Positions 21,284-32,373 of a stretch of DNA of 64,000 nucleotides are shown piece after piece; within the stretch, counting starts at the first letter, position 1; each line of letters begins with the position of its first letter. This DNA comes from Glycine soja (lineage: Eukaryota; Streptophyta; Magnoliopsida; Fabales; Fabaceae). The position numbers were made by a program, and so were the translations under genes. The stretch covers positions 19,436,632-19,500,631 of the forward strand of contig NC_041021.1 of the NCBI RefSeq assembly GCF_004193775.1, read 5' to 3'. The notes beneath the pieces were generated by a model. It was not told where the DNA came from. It ran no database searches and was given only the letters and a program-made list of their open reading frames with translations.

Positions 21284-22836
21284 TGTGGAAGCAAAGCTTC
21301 CAAGCTTATTTTGATGATGCCAAAGACTCAAGTCAAGAATCAAGATTCAAGCAAGTTTCAAGAATCAAAGAGTCATTCAATCAAGAATCAAGATTCAAGT
21401 GAAGATTCAAAAGACTCAAGATATGCAAGAACCTCAAGAAAAGCATCAAGATAAGTATAAAAAGAATTTTTCAAAGAAAAGATTGAATAGCACAATTTGT
21501 CCAAAAGAATTTTTCAAAGAAAAATCTTTTACCAGAGTTTTTACTCTCTGGTAATCGATTACTAGAAGGCCGTAATCGATTACCAGAAGCCCAAAATAGT
21601 TTTATAACTGATTTACAAAGTAGTAATCGATTACCATGGGCATGTAATCGATTACCAATGTTTTTGAACGTTGAAATTCAAATTTCAAGTGTCACAACTT
21701 GTGATAAAACATTTTCAAACTTGTGTAATCGATTACACAACATTTGTAATCGATTACCAGCATTTCTAAACGTTGGTTTTCAAATCTAAACATGAAGGGC
21801 CACAACTATTGATGTGTAATCGATTACACTGTAATAGTAATCGATTACCAGTGACTGGTTTTGAAAAATAAATTGCCAAGAGTCACAATTTTTAAAGTGA
21901 CTAGTTTTTGAAGAATTTGCCAAGAGTCACAACTTTTAAAGTGAATAGTTTTAAAGAGAGTCACAACTTTTAAAGTGACTAGTTTTGAAGAAATTGCCAA
22001 GAGTCACAACTTTTAACGTGGTTTCTTCAAGAGCTGGCTATAAATATGTGACCATGGCACGAATTTCAATACTGATGATTTACTGAATCATTCTCAACAT
22101 CTTTCTAAGAGTTTTTGTTCAATACTTGCTTTGTCAAGAAAAGTTCATTGGGCAAAAACTTGTGCAATTCTATTTTCCTCTCCTCCTCCATTCTTACAAA
22201 AAGCTTTTCAAGAGACCTACTCTTGGCGACTGTTTTCAAGAGAAGGTCTTCTTGGTTGAACACTGAACACAAGGGACCAACGTTCCTTGGGTTCATTGCA
22301 AGAAGTAGGATTTGCTTCTTGGTTTATCACTGGACACAAAAGACCAACGTCTTTTGGGTTCATTGCAAGAAGTGGGTACAACTTCTTGGTTGTTATCATT
22401 GGACACAAGGGACCAACGTTCCTTGGGGTTCATTGCAAGAAGTGGGCATAACTTCTTAGTTGTAATCATTGAACACAAAGGAGGGGATTCCTTTGTGGTT
22501 CATTGCTTGTAAAGGATTTTACAAGGATAGTGGAAATCTCTAGCGGGTTTCTTGGGGACTGGATGTAGGCACAGGTTGTGACCGAACCAGTATAAATCCA
22601 GTTTTTCATTCTCTCTTCCCTTAAGTCTTTACATTTCCTTAATCTCTTTTACTTTCTATTGTGTTTATATTCCTTTAAGTTACTTTCCTTCATTTATTAT
22701 TTCAGTAACTTGTTAGCAAAGAAATAATTGAATCTAGGGAATAATAAAGAAAGGGAAAATTTTCAATTAGGAATAGTCAACGAAATCTTAATTCAACCCC
22801 CCCTTTCTTAATATTTCTAAGGCCGCTTGTCCAACA
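21284..22836 (+). mobile_element. copia solo LTR (Sirevirus-like), 1553 bp, TSD TTGAT
   Basis: The LTR starts TGTGGAAGCAAAG and ends CTTGTCCAACA, with TTGAT at 21279-21283 and 22837-22841, a clean 5-bp target duplication within the hAT gene. No internal sequence remains, so an element was reduced to one LTR by recombination. It holds eight copies of GTAATCGATTAC in four pairs (21551/21572, 21623/21644, 21725/21746, 21816/21837). It also holds a tandem repeat with a unit near 43 bp (about 21870-22030, phrase 'gccaagagtcacaa'), a four-copy repeat of about 62 bp (22262-22500, phrase 'ggttcattgcaagaag'), and TATAAAT at 22591. Confidence 0.9.
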
Positions 22837-22841
22837 TTGAT

Positions 22842-23607
22842 TAGAACCATGTAAATTGATATGAAAAAAGTTTGATAAATATTGGAGTGATTATAGCAAT
22901 GTGCTTTCCTTTAGTTGCATTCTAGATCCACGCTTAAAAATCAAACTTTTGAAGTATTGTTATTCAAAACATGGTCTTGATCCAATATCTTGCCAAGCAA
23001 AGTTGAATTTTGTGGAGCACAAGTTGTCTACTCTATAATGAGTATATTCAAATGTATTCCAAAGAAACAACAAGCAATGTTGGTTTAAGTCAAGGTTCAT
23101 TAGAAGAGACTATGCTACTACTAGTAGTAGTGTTGCTCAAGGAAACCCACCAACATCACAAGTTGATGTTATGGATGTAAGTCAAGGTTTCACTTAATTT
23201 TTTTTATTTACTATCAATCATTTGTTCTTTTTTACTTTGACTAACTATTTTTATTTTTATTTTTGTGGAATTAATGTAAGAGTTTATACAATTTGAAGAT
23301 GAAGATGCGTCACGAGTGGGTAGATCTCAATTAGATACATATTTGGAAGAAGCAAATCTTCCTAATCAATATCATCCCAATCTTGATGCTTTGCAATATT
23401 AGGACAATCAAACTAGGTTTCCGGATCATTCATTGTTGGCTTGTGATATTTTAAGCATCCACATTACAATTGTGGCTTCTAAATCAACATTTAGTATTGA
23501 TTCACGGGTGCTTAACAAATGTCGAACTAGGCTTCTTGCCAACAACGTGCAAGCCTTGATATGTACTAAAAATTTGTTGCTAGGATTTGATGTGCAAGGT
23601 AAATAAT
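22842..23607 (+). pseudogene. hAT transposase, C-terminal part with dimerisation domain
   Basis: The segment resumes the hAT protein with MKKKFDKYWSDYSNVLSFS and ILDPRLKIKLLKY, followed by a serine-rich linker. An AT-rich interval at about 23177-23278 looks like an intron, with GTAAG at its start and a TAAG end. The hAT dimerisation domain follows (SQLDTYLEEANLPNQYHPNL, then FPDHSLLACDILSIHITIVA and SRVLNKCRTRLLANNVQALI), ending at a stop near 23607. At least one stop interrupts each part. This domain is the most conserved hAT signature, so the family call is firm. Confidence 0.85.
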
Positions 23608-23699
23608 GTCTAATAATTGTTTGGTCTTTTAATCACTTAACTTTAGTTGATTCTAATATTTGTTTATTCTTTGCTAAGAAAAGTCATTTTTAATTGAGC

Positions 23700-24173
23700 T
23701 TTATTGTTTATTCACTCTTTGAGGGTTGTTGAATACTTGTATCCATTCAAACTTTTGTATGTGAAAGTCAAGAGTGGCTTAGTGTTAAAAAATACTTGGG
23801 TTTCTTAGATTTAGGGGGAGTCTAAGAAAGTTCCAAAAGTGGTATTAAGAATACTTTTCAAGCCAATAGTGACAGGTCATAATACTTGTTTGTAATCAAG
23901 TTTTGATTAGTAGAACCCTTTACAGATTGAGTAAAGGAGAACTAGACGTAGCTCAGGTCGAGTGAACCAGTATAAACTAAGTATTTCTACTTATCTCCTT
24001 TATGGTTTATTGAACATTCTATTAACACTCTCTGTCACTTGTTTAATACCAAGTGTTTATTTGAAAAATGATTTTAAAAGGACTCTCTATTACTAAGTCT
24101 TTCAACAATTAAACTAGTAGTTACTAAAATATGTTTTTCCCCTCCGTGGATGATCTATCCCTCTTCTACATTT

Positions 24174-24208
<35 letters not shown>

Positions 24209-24271
24209 TGTATTATATCTTTGATTAACACACTATCCAACCCCCTTTCTAGTGTGACTATTGTTATTTCA
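23700..24271 (+). repeat. copia-type LTR relic (start uncertain)
   Basis: The sequence has the layout of the copia LTRs elsewhere here: AACCAGTATAAA (TATAAA at 23971) and a terminal segment with 'ccaaccccctttctagtg' near 24236, ending about 24271 in TTGTTATTTCA. The left boundary is not clear. No target duplication could be assigned. It replaces the missing right end of the hAT element. Confidence 0.45.
24176..24206. repeat. (TA)n microsatellite
   Basis: About 31 bp of uninterrupted alternating A and T near the end of the LTR relic. Confidence 0.95.
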
Positions 24272-24639
24272 AAAGGTTTATCTCATTTATCTTTACTCTC
24301 ATTCTAAAAGTGTATGGTTTATTTTTCAAGCACCATTTTGCATTCTTAAAAGTATTTTAAAAGACACATTTGTTTTACCAAGCAATTTACATTCTGCCAA
24401 GACCTTATATGTATAAGAAAAAATACTTACATTTCTTAAATAACAATGATTTCATAAATCGTCTTATTGGACATGTTTAATAAAACAAATTCAAAAGGAG
24501 ATTAAAATGCATGTTTAATTCATAAAGAGTTTTAGGGTGTCACAAATACAATATTAAGAAATGCATATAAGGTTTCATTTAAAATAATGTGTCTGAGATT
24601 CGTTTTGCAAGAACTACCTTATAAGACATTCTCCTAGGA

Positions 24640-25564
24640 TCTATCGAATCCCAGGAAAAAAAATGAAGTTCAGATGCATTGGACTTGCTAAACAATATCA
24701 AAAGATGAGTCCTGTTGCGGCAGACCTACTCTAGCAAAAAGGAAGTGGTTTCCTACTGAAGTGTTCCTGAAGGAAGCTAAAAATATTGGTTTTCCAGCAA
24801 GAAGGGGATGTGCATTTAATGCTTGCATTAAATGCTTCAATGGCCACAATCTTTAGACGCGAGATTAAGTGAAGAATTCTATTTGTTTAGAGACAATAGA
24901 CACTTGAAGAAGAAGGCCTATAAACACAAGAAGCTTTTGAGAAATGAGTTATGAACCTACACGATAACATTAAAACTCTTTTTGTAAAAAACTCTTTGTA
25001 CATTCTTGTAAATTTAGAAAAGTTCTCATAACATCTTGAGAGAAAAAAAAACTAAGTGTTTAGATTGTAAATTCGTCTGTAAGACAACAGAGAACTAGTC
25101 AGTGAGCCAAACAAACAACAAATCTTTTGATTTTGTTTAGAGCTAGAAGTAGTTTGGTAGCACAAAGAATACCGAGTTGTTCAAGCTTGGTGTCAAGCTT
25201 GTTTTGTAAGATCTAGAAGTGTCAATGACTAATACTTGTATCTTTGATAAGATAGTGAAACTTGGTGGTTTACCAAGAACCGGCCATAGTCTCAATGGTT
25301 GAGACAACTCAGTATAAATCTATGTGTCTTATAGTTCTCTTGCTCTATTTGCATTCAATTTGACCTAGGGTTCGAATTTGATTTTCTTTCGAAAATGATG
25401 TCTATTTGCAAAATCTGACTCTCTCATTTCATTCTGTGTGTTGTGAAAATTTGTTATCTATTTTTCAAATTTATTTTAGATGATAACTTTGTGTTTGCAA
25501 AAAAGGTTTAGAAAATTCTTAAAATAACAATTCAACCCCCTTTCTTGTGATACTTGCCATTACA
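24640..25564 (+). repeat. copia-type LTR relic (start uncertain)
   Basis: This ends with 'caattcaaccccctttcttg' and CTTGCCATTACA near 25564, the same terminal design as nearby copia LTRs, and contains a CTCAGTATAAATC core (about 25308-25320). The left boundary is undefined. No coding sequence is present. Confidence 0.45.
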
Positions 25565-26498
25565 ATGCAACTGCATACCCAAGACTCGAAACTAAGACCT
25601 TTGGTTAAGCTGGAGCAATCACTCATCAACTGATTCACGTGCTTAGTAGTAATTGTAAAACCCTATTTTCAAAGACTATAAGTATACCTTAATTATTTTA
25701 TTTCTTTAATTTATAAAGCATGATAATCCATTTTCTTTCACAATTATGTATTTTTTAGAATGTGAAAAATGGAGTTTAAGTGAATTTTTAAAACTTTTCA
25801 TTAGTTGCTTGCGAAATTTGATACTACATAATAAATAAAATGACTTGTTCATATTTTCAAAAAGAAAACAAAACACATTTTTTGCTTAGAAGCCTACCTC
25901 TTAAATAATTGAAGCAGCATAAAAGAAATAGAACATGTTTGAATGATGAGTTTTGTGGAGAAAGACACCTAGTGAGACATGAAGGTTGCTTAGCAAGAAA
26001 CAATGTGGTTCTATGGTGAGATGTCTTCCTTTATAGGAACTGACATACTCTGTGAACTAAGCCCACATGAAGAAGTGAAGAATACTTGGTTTATGTCTCA
26101 CATGACCACCTGGGTGTCATGGTTAAGTGAATGATCTCTAAGAAAAGATTAGGTGTGTTGTTATGGTGAGGGGATCTTGAAAGTTCACCAGGTGGTTGGC
26201 AAGAAAAGTCCAACAAGAGTGTTTGCAATTGTAAAAATCTAGTAGTTGGCTGGTCCAACATGTTATTGGTTGTGTTAGTGGAAAATCTCAACTTGAAAGG
26301 TGAGGATTGGACCTAGCCCAAGTTTGAGGTGAGCCAATATAAAAATATACACATTGAATCCTCTCTTCCCTTCCTCAACACATTATGTTACTTGTTGTCT
26401 TATATTTTGCATCTACATCAAAATGTCCTAAGCATCAGAAAGACTTTTATTAGAATGCATACTAAAGAAGATTTTCATAACAAGCATAAATGTTTTGT
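25565..26498. other. no gene recognised; possible LTR debris
   Basis: About 930 bp with short ORFs only. A stretch at 26270-26360 ('gtggaaaatctcaacttg', then a GCCAATATAAAA core) resembles the R region of copia LTRs in this window, so part is probably old LTR sequence. Confidence 0.35.
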
Positions 26499-26944
26499 GA
26501 TACAATCCTCCCAAGGAGGGGACCCATCACCAAAGTCATGGCTAGGAGACTCTAAGCAGATTGGGCTAGGGATGCAGGAGAAGGCCCTAGGGTTCTCATG
26601 AGCCTTAGTGATGCAATCCTACCCCCCAAGGGTATTGGATAGAAGACTCCAAGAAGATTGGGCTAGAGCAGCTAAAGAAGGCCCTGGGGTTCTCATGAAC
26701 CTCAGGATAGATTTTTGAGCCCATGGGCCAAGGTTGGGTCCACTCTTCTTTGTAAATATTAGAATAGGTTTTTCCTTCTTTTGGGCCTTGTATTTTGGCC
26801 ATTCTAGTAGTATAGGGTTTTAGCCTTGTATTTTAGGACATTTTGAGTAGTCTTTGTAGTAGGGACTTTTTTTATATTTTCATGTATTTTGGCATGAGGC
26901 TGGGCTTAGCTATTATAGGGGGTGTGTAGCTAAGTTCTAGCTTT

Positions 26945-27190
26945 TCATCTCAAGGAGGTGAGCTTAGTTATTAGAGAGGTGTATGTAGCTAAGCTCTAGC
27001 TTCTCTAGGAATCTTCTCAAGGAAGCTTCTCAATAAAGTTTCTCAAGGAGGTGAGCTTAGTTATTAGAGAGGTGTGTGTAGCTAAGCTCTAGCTTCTTTA
27101 GCAATCTTCTCAAGGAAGCTTCTCAAGGAGGTGAGCTTAGCTATTAGAGGGGTGTGTGTAGCTAAGCTCTAGCTTCTCAAGGAAGTTTTC
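26945..27190 (+). repeat. LTR-internal minisatellite, about 3 to 4 copies
   Basis: Repeated units built on 'ctcaaggaggtgagcttag' and 'gtagctaagctctagcttct', with AAGCTTCTC blocks between. The same design recurs in the Tekay LTRs near 34780-34930 and 40730-40860. Confidence 0.75.
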
Positions 27191-27360
27191 TCAAAGAAGC
27201 TTCTCAAGGAATTTTTCTCAAGAAAGCTTCTCAAGGAAGCTACCTAGTCTATAAATAGAAGCATGTGTAACACTTGTTGTAACTTTGATGAATGAGAGTC
27301 TTGTGAGACACACTTCAAAGTTCAACTTCTCTCCCTCTTTTCCTCCTTCAATTTTGTGCT

Positions 27361-27392
27361 CCCCCCTCCCCCCCCCCCCCCTCTCTCTCTCT
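27361..27392. repeat. poly-C followed by (CT)n
   Basis: A run of about 20 cytosines with one T, followed by CT dinucleotides. Confidence 0.9.
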
Positions 27393-27804
27393 TTTTCTTT
27401 TCCTCCATTGAAGCTTCCTCTCTAAGCTTTTTATCCAAGGCACTCTCTTGGTGGTGAAGCTCCTTCTTCCATGGCTTATTCCCTAGTGGATGGCGCCTCC
27501 CCTCACCTCTTCACCTTTATCTTCCGCTGCATCTCCATGGTGGGAAATTATCATTAAAGGACCTCATGAAGCTCAAAGATCCAGCCTCCATAGAAGCTTC
27601 ATAGGTAAGCTTCCATCACTTAGGATAGATTTTGGGCTCATGGGCCAAATATGAGCCCACTTATCTTTGTACATATTATATTAGGGTTTCATTATTTTTT
27701 TTGGCATTGTATTTAGGGCTCCATAGTGTAGGGAGGGTATCCTAGTAATGTAGGATTTGTCAGGTCTTGTATTTTAGGGCACCTAGACAAGTGTAGGGAG
27801 GGTA

Positions 27805-28768
27805 TGATGCAAGCTCCATTGGAGCTTGTAGGCCTAGGATCTTCTTCATCAATGGATTCCTTTGCTTCATGGAAGATGAATGGCAGCGGAATGGAGAAAG
27901 GGAGAGAGAGAGGAGACGCCACTTCAAGGAGAAGATGAGTCTAGAAGAAGCTCACCACCATAGGAGGCCATGGATAAGAGCTTGGAGGAAGAATGAGATG
28001 AATGAAGGGAGAGGGAGAGAAGAGCACGAAATTTTGTGCTCTAAATGAGCTTTGAAATCTGAAGTTTAATATTCAAATCATCAAAGTTGAAAAAAATGCA
28101 CACACATGACCTCTATTTATAGCCTAAGTGTCACACAAAATTGGAGGGAAATTCAAATTTCACTTGAATTTGAAATTGAATTTGTGGAGCCAAACTTTGG
28201 AGCCAAAATTTCACTAATTATGATTAGTGAATTTTATTTATGGTTCAGCCCACTAATCCAAGATCAATTCCAAGATTCTCCACTAAGTGTGCTTAGGTGT
28301 CATGAGGCATGAAAAGCATGAAGGACATGCACAAAGTGTGACTATATGATGTGGCAATGGGGTGTAGTAAGCAAATGCTCACCTCCCCTTCTAAAATTTA
28401 ATTGGATTGGGCTTCTACCAATTCAATTAAATTTATTTCCAACCACACACATCAAATATCCACTTAGTGCATGTGAAATTACAAAACTACCCCTAATACA
28501 AAAACTAGTCTAGGTGCCCTAAAATACAAGGGCTGAAAAATCCTATATTTCTAGGGTACCCTACCTACATTATGGAGCCCTAAATACAAGGCCCAAAAAT
28601 AATGAAACCTTAATCTAATATTTACAAAGATAAGCGGGCTCGTACTTAGCCCATGGGCCCGAAATCTACCCTAAGGCTCATAAGAACCCTAGGGCCTTCT
28701 CTTGCATCTCTGGCCCAATCTACTTGGAGTTTTTCTATCCAATGCCCTTGCGGAGTAGGATTGCATCA
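27805..28768 (-). repeat. 3' LTR of the non-autonomous element
   Basis: In element sense it begins TGATGCAATCC at 28768 and ends GCTTGCATCA at 27805, so the ends form an inverted TGATGCAA pair. A TATA box CTATAAATAG is on the minus strand at 28113-28122. The first 34 bp are also coding, since the long ORF terminates inside the LTR at 28735. Confidence 0.9.
28113..28122 (-). promoter_or_regulatory. LTR TATA box (copies at 28113-28122 and 32682-32691)
   Basis: CTATAAATAG on the minus strand at the same place in both LTRs. The copy at 32682-32691 in the 5' LTR would drive the element's transcript. Confidence 0.6.
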
Positions 28769-30447
28769 TTCCCTCCCCCTTGAAAAGGATTTGACCTCAA
28801 ATCCTGAGGTTCTTGATACTCTGGGCTCCTTCCCTTAACACCTGTAAAAAGAACAAAAACATATGTATTAGTGGTGTTTAGTATGTTGAAGTAAGGTAAG
28901 GTCTGAAAACTCATTTCCGGGGCATCTTCCCATGAAGGAACATGGTTCCTCACCAACTCAATGAGTGGTGCTACAAGTATAGAAAAATATGGGGCAAACC
29001 TTTTGTAAAAGTTTGTTAAGTCTTGGAAGCCCCAAATTTTTCTTACACTTGGTGGAGCGGGCCACTCAGGAATGACCTTTATTCTCTTAGGGTTCATGGG
29101 AACCCTTTGATCACAATTTAAAAAATTAAGAAAAGTAAAGCAATAGAACATACCTTTTTCTGTATTTTCATGTTGATTATTCCTACCAAAAAGTATGACA
29201 AACCTAAGGTGTCCCATATGTGTGCCTAAGTTTGTATTGAAACTAAAAATAAGAACAAACCTACCTAATGAGTCCCTATGTACACAAATCATGAAGATGT
29301 TGGGTGCATGAGTAATTTTACAAAAGAGTGTTGCACCACCCAAAGCATTCATCACACCACCTATTTTAGGGATTTGGTGCCTAATAATACCTATTTTGGG
29401 CACCAACAAAGCACAAGGATTTAATCTCTTGCGAACCAAACCCTCATCCAACAACTCCTTTACTTGAGGAATAAACTCAAGCCTAAGAGATGTGGCAATG
29501 CTAACAAGTGTCTTTTTACAAAGGAGAAAATGTGGAGGTTGTCTAAGAAGGGAAATTTCTTTAATATTTGTCTTTATTTCAAAATGTCTTTCCTTCTTAG
29601 CTAACCTCTTGGAGGAGACACTTACCTCCTTACACTCCTCCTTAACCATTAAAGGTTGTCCTTCTTCTTGGGGGTAGATCTCTTCACTAGATTCTTCCCC
29701 TTTTGCTTCTTCACTTTTACTAGAGGAAGGTGAAGTAGTAGCCTCATCTTGGCTACTATAAATGTCTTGGCCCCTCATAATCATGGTTTTCTTGGTGGGG
29801 CATTGAGAAGTAATGTGTCCTCTTCCAAGACATTTAAAGCACTTCATGGAGCTAGTCTTCTCTTGCATACTAGCCTTAAGGGGTTGCTTTTCTATTGTCT
29901 TCCCCTTATCATCTTTGGGCTTAGAAGGTCTCACCCCTAAGATTCCTTGACCTTGGTCTTTCTTTGGATAAGAGTGAGAGCCATAAGATTTTGAAGTAGA
30001 CTTCCTTTTAAGTTGTTGCTCTACCCTTATTTCCCAATCTAAATTGGCCTCTACATTGTCCTTCCCATGGAAGTATGGGAGTTTAATGTTAACCTCTTGA
30101 GGCTTTCTTTCATTTTCTCTCCTATGGGAGTGAGGTCTAAGATGTGACCTATGCCTTCCTTCATAATAGTCACGAAGTTCTTCACTTAGGCTCTTGCAAG
30201 AGTTATGACTACTATAGGAGACATGTTTTTCTCTTTTCATTTCTTTCATTATTTTTCTTCTTTCTTCCTCTCTTATTTTCTTTCTTTCATCTTGACTTAT
30301 TTCTTCCACTCTTTTTTTACGTTTTTCTTTTCTCTCTTTTTTTTCTTTCCACAACTTAAGGGATCTCAACTCATCTAATATCTTATACAAGGGGTCCTTA
30401 GGAGTAGAACCCTCACCATTAACACTAGATGAAGAATGAAGACTCAT
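28735..30447 (-). CDS. gag with collapsed reverse transcriptase, single 570-codon ORF
   Basis: The protein starts MSLHSSSSVNGEGSTPKDPL, followed by a Lys/Glu-rich helical stretch (residues about 30-80), a short gag remnant (NIKLPYFHGKDNVEANLDWE) and a clean CCHC knuckle, CFKCLGRGHITSQC, near residue 202. A low-complexity acidic linker follows. From about residue 310 the sequence carries pieces of Ty3/gypsy reverse transcriptase (VKELLDEGLVRKRLNPCALL; then, near residue 460, RIKVIPEWPAPPSV and FYKRFAPYFSILVAPLIELV). The catalytic palm with its YxDD box is missing, and no protease, RNase H or integrase follows. The frame nevertheless stays open into the LTR. It may be translated as a gag-like packaging protein; this is inference. 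Confidence 0.75.
   Translation of the reverse strand: MSLHSSSSVNGEGSTPKDPLYKILDELRSLKLWKEKKERKEKRKKRVEEISQDERKKIREEERRKIMKEMKREKHVSYSSHNSCKSLSEELRDYYEGRHRSHLRPHSHRRENERKPQEVNIKLPYFHGKDNVEANLDWEIRVEQQLKRKSTSKSYGSHSYPKKDQGQGILGVRPSKPKDDKGKTIEKQPLKASMQEKTSSMKCFKCLGRGHITSQCPTKKTMIMRGQDIYSSQDEATTSPSSSKSEEAKGEESSEEIYPQEEGQPLMVKEECKEVSVSSKRLAKKERHFEIKTNIKEISLLRQPPHFLLCKKTLVSIATSLRLEFIPQVKELLDEGLVRKRLNPCALLVPKIGIIRHQIPKIGGVMNALGGATLFCKITHAPNIFMICVHRDSLGRFVLIFSFNTNLGTHMGHLRFVILFGRNNQHENTEKGMFYCFTFLNFLNCDQRVPMNPKRIKVIPEWPAPPSVRKIWGFQDLTNFYKRFAPYFSILVAPLIELVRNHVPSWEDAPEMSFQTLPYFNILNTTNTYVFVLFTGVKGRSPEYQEPQDLRSNPFQGGGNDAILLRKGIG
28769..28782 (-). promoter_or_regulatory. polypurine tract of the non-autonomous element
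   Basis: CAAGGGGGAGGGAA in element sense directly precedes the 3' LTR start TGATGCAATCC. It is translated as Gln-Gly-Gly-Gly-Asn in the long ORF, so it serves as coding sequence and probable plus-strand primer at once. Confidence 0.8.
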
Positions 30448-32358
30448 GTTGGTTCCTAAGTTATGGTTCTTTCTTGTTGGGGGTTTGAAAACAAAAGGTA
30501 AAATAAACTATGGTTGAAACTAGCCAAAATAAACACTAAAAGAGGTGTGAAAGATAAGGTAAAAACTAATTAGTAAAAGGCAAGCTATCTAGGCAGTTTG
30601 ACAATGGAGGGTAAAGGAAATAAGCTATGAAAATAAGCAAGAAATTAAAGTGCAAGAAATGCAAACTAGGCGGATCCTAAGAGTGTTTGGATGACCTCAT
30701 TTAAGGTTCCCAACAAAACACTCACTATCCTAAGGGGAAATTGCCTAAAATTATTACACACAAATGGAAGTAGGGTGACCTAGCGGAGGCTCCCAACTTA
30801 CTTCCAATGAAAGGCCTTTTTGTTACAAAATTTGAAAGCAAAGCAAATTGCCAATTACAAAATTACAAAGAAAAAAGTCCTCAATTGTGGTGGCTATTCT
30901 CTCTTTAGTGTTTCACTCAATTTGGAGTGCTTCTTAGTCCAATAGCTCTTAAGGTGGTTGGCCCCTTGCTTCTTGACTCAAATTCTTCAAGATATGGCAC
31001 CAATCCTCCTTTCCAATTCCCTATATGGCAACTCACAAGCAAGGAAACAAAGAGACAAGCAATAACCAAAGACAAAAAAAAAATGAAATGAAAGCTAAAC
31101 CAATAGAGTTTTAACAAGACAAATTTCCAAGGATTATTCAACAATTAAAGCAATGAAAAGCACAAAAAGCAAGCTAGGACTCAAAGAGAAACCTAGAATG
31201 GCTCTAGAGTAGAGTAGAAAAACTCTAAAAAAAAAGACTCAAGAAACCTCTAGTTTTGGCACTTGTTTTCACAATAATGTTCAATTGAAATTTCAGAACT
31301 AGGATTGGTATAAAATATGCACCAATTATAGAACAAATTTTGAGCCAAAACAACAAGCACACTTTCCTTTCACTTTCCTTTTTTTTTCCTGGACACTGAT
31401 TTTTCTGCCAACTTGTGAGATTTTTATTATTTTTTTCTTTAATCCAAATCGCTTGATTCTTTTTTTATAATTTTGGTCCAGATGTCTAGAAAATTCAGTA
31501 AAAGTTTCAGCTCAAAAAACGTAGTTACCAATTCCCAGTAATTTATACAAGTTCGTATGTTCAAGCTGCCAGCACCAGCGATTTCAGCCTAGAAATCAAG
31601 AGTAGTGTTTATGTTGCTTAAGGCTTGGATAGTTACAATTTGTGTTTGCTTATGATCAATTATCTTGAATAACACAATTAAAGAGAGCTTAAGACTTATT
31701 TTGATTCACAAATCCAGCCACAACTCAGCACCACAACTCAACTTCATCATAGGCATCATGTAGGAAACTTAGAAAGCAAAAAAAAAAGTTCAAGAACAAG
31801 ACTACTTCTAGGAATTGATTTAGAACATGTTATGAACTAAATAACATGCATGAATTAGACTCAAAATTCAAAAGATAGGCTAAGAATGACAAGAATACAT
31901 GAACAAATGTATCTATAATTCAATCAACAAAATAAAATTCAACACAAACTTAGAACATAATGTGACAATTACTATGACTAAACATGACTCTAAGACAACA
32001 TGGATTAAGTGATTTACACTTAGATTTTTGTGTTTTTTTTTTCTAATCAATATTTTGGAACAAAATTTAGATCTAAAGGTTCAGAACAAGAATATTATGA
32101 ATGAAAATTGATAGAACCTAAAATCAACACAAAAACAAGATTCAAGAGTAGATCTACAAAATTTGAACCATAGAAATGCAAGAACAAGTGTAGATCTAAG
32201 ATTTAATCGGTTTATTTTTTTTTAATCTACTCTAAACAGCACCAAACCACAAGACAATGGAGGATATACATGGAGAATAAGATGAAGAACAAGGAATTAA
32301 AGAGAATTCACCGAACAAAAAGATAGAGGAAGCAAAAGAACATCACCTAGATGAAGAT
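30448..32358 (-). other. 1.9-kb leader of the non-autonomous element
   Basis: Between primer site and gag ATG there is A-rich sequence in plus-strand view with only short ORFs (the longest, 30917-31144 minus, looks like chance). No known motif is visible apart from homopolymer runs. It may hold packaging signals, but none can be identified. Confidence 0.5.
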
Positions 32359-32371
32359 GCTCTTGATACCA
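32359..32371 (-). promoter_or_regulatory. primer binding site of the non-autonomous element
   Basis: TGGTATCAAGAGC in element sense, two bases inside the 5' LTR. It resembles the initiator tRNA-Met site TGGTATCAGAGC with one extra A. Confidence 0.7.
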
Positions 32372-32373
32372 CA

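Larger units (their letters stand above)
15597..23607 (+). mobile_element. hAT DNA transposon relic, interrupted twice
   Basis: The left end begins TAGAGGTGGGTAAACAGGC at 15597, resembling hAT terminal repeats, followed by GC-rich repeats of 'cccgcaaa' and a leader with CAC-rich stretches. The transposase reads 16571-16995, 20381-21283 and 22842-23607 after removal of a copia element and a solo LTR. The right terminal inverted repeat was not found: LTR relics replace the sequence after about 23700. The transposase has frameshifts and stops, so the element is inactive. Confidence 0.7.
26499..27804 (+). repeat. LTR relics of the TGATGCAA family
   Basis: A sequence starting TGATGCAATCCT at 26609 matches, in the opposite orientation, the LTR of the complete element at 27805-33337. 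A degenerate copy of its first 110 bp precedes it (26499-26608). Near the right end (27620-27804) further LTR-like sequence ('atttagggctccatag') recurs, so several related LTRs are nested here. A TATA box CTATAAATAG is at 27249-27258. The young element inserted at GGGTA (27800-27804) in this debris. Confidence 0.6.
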
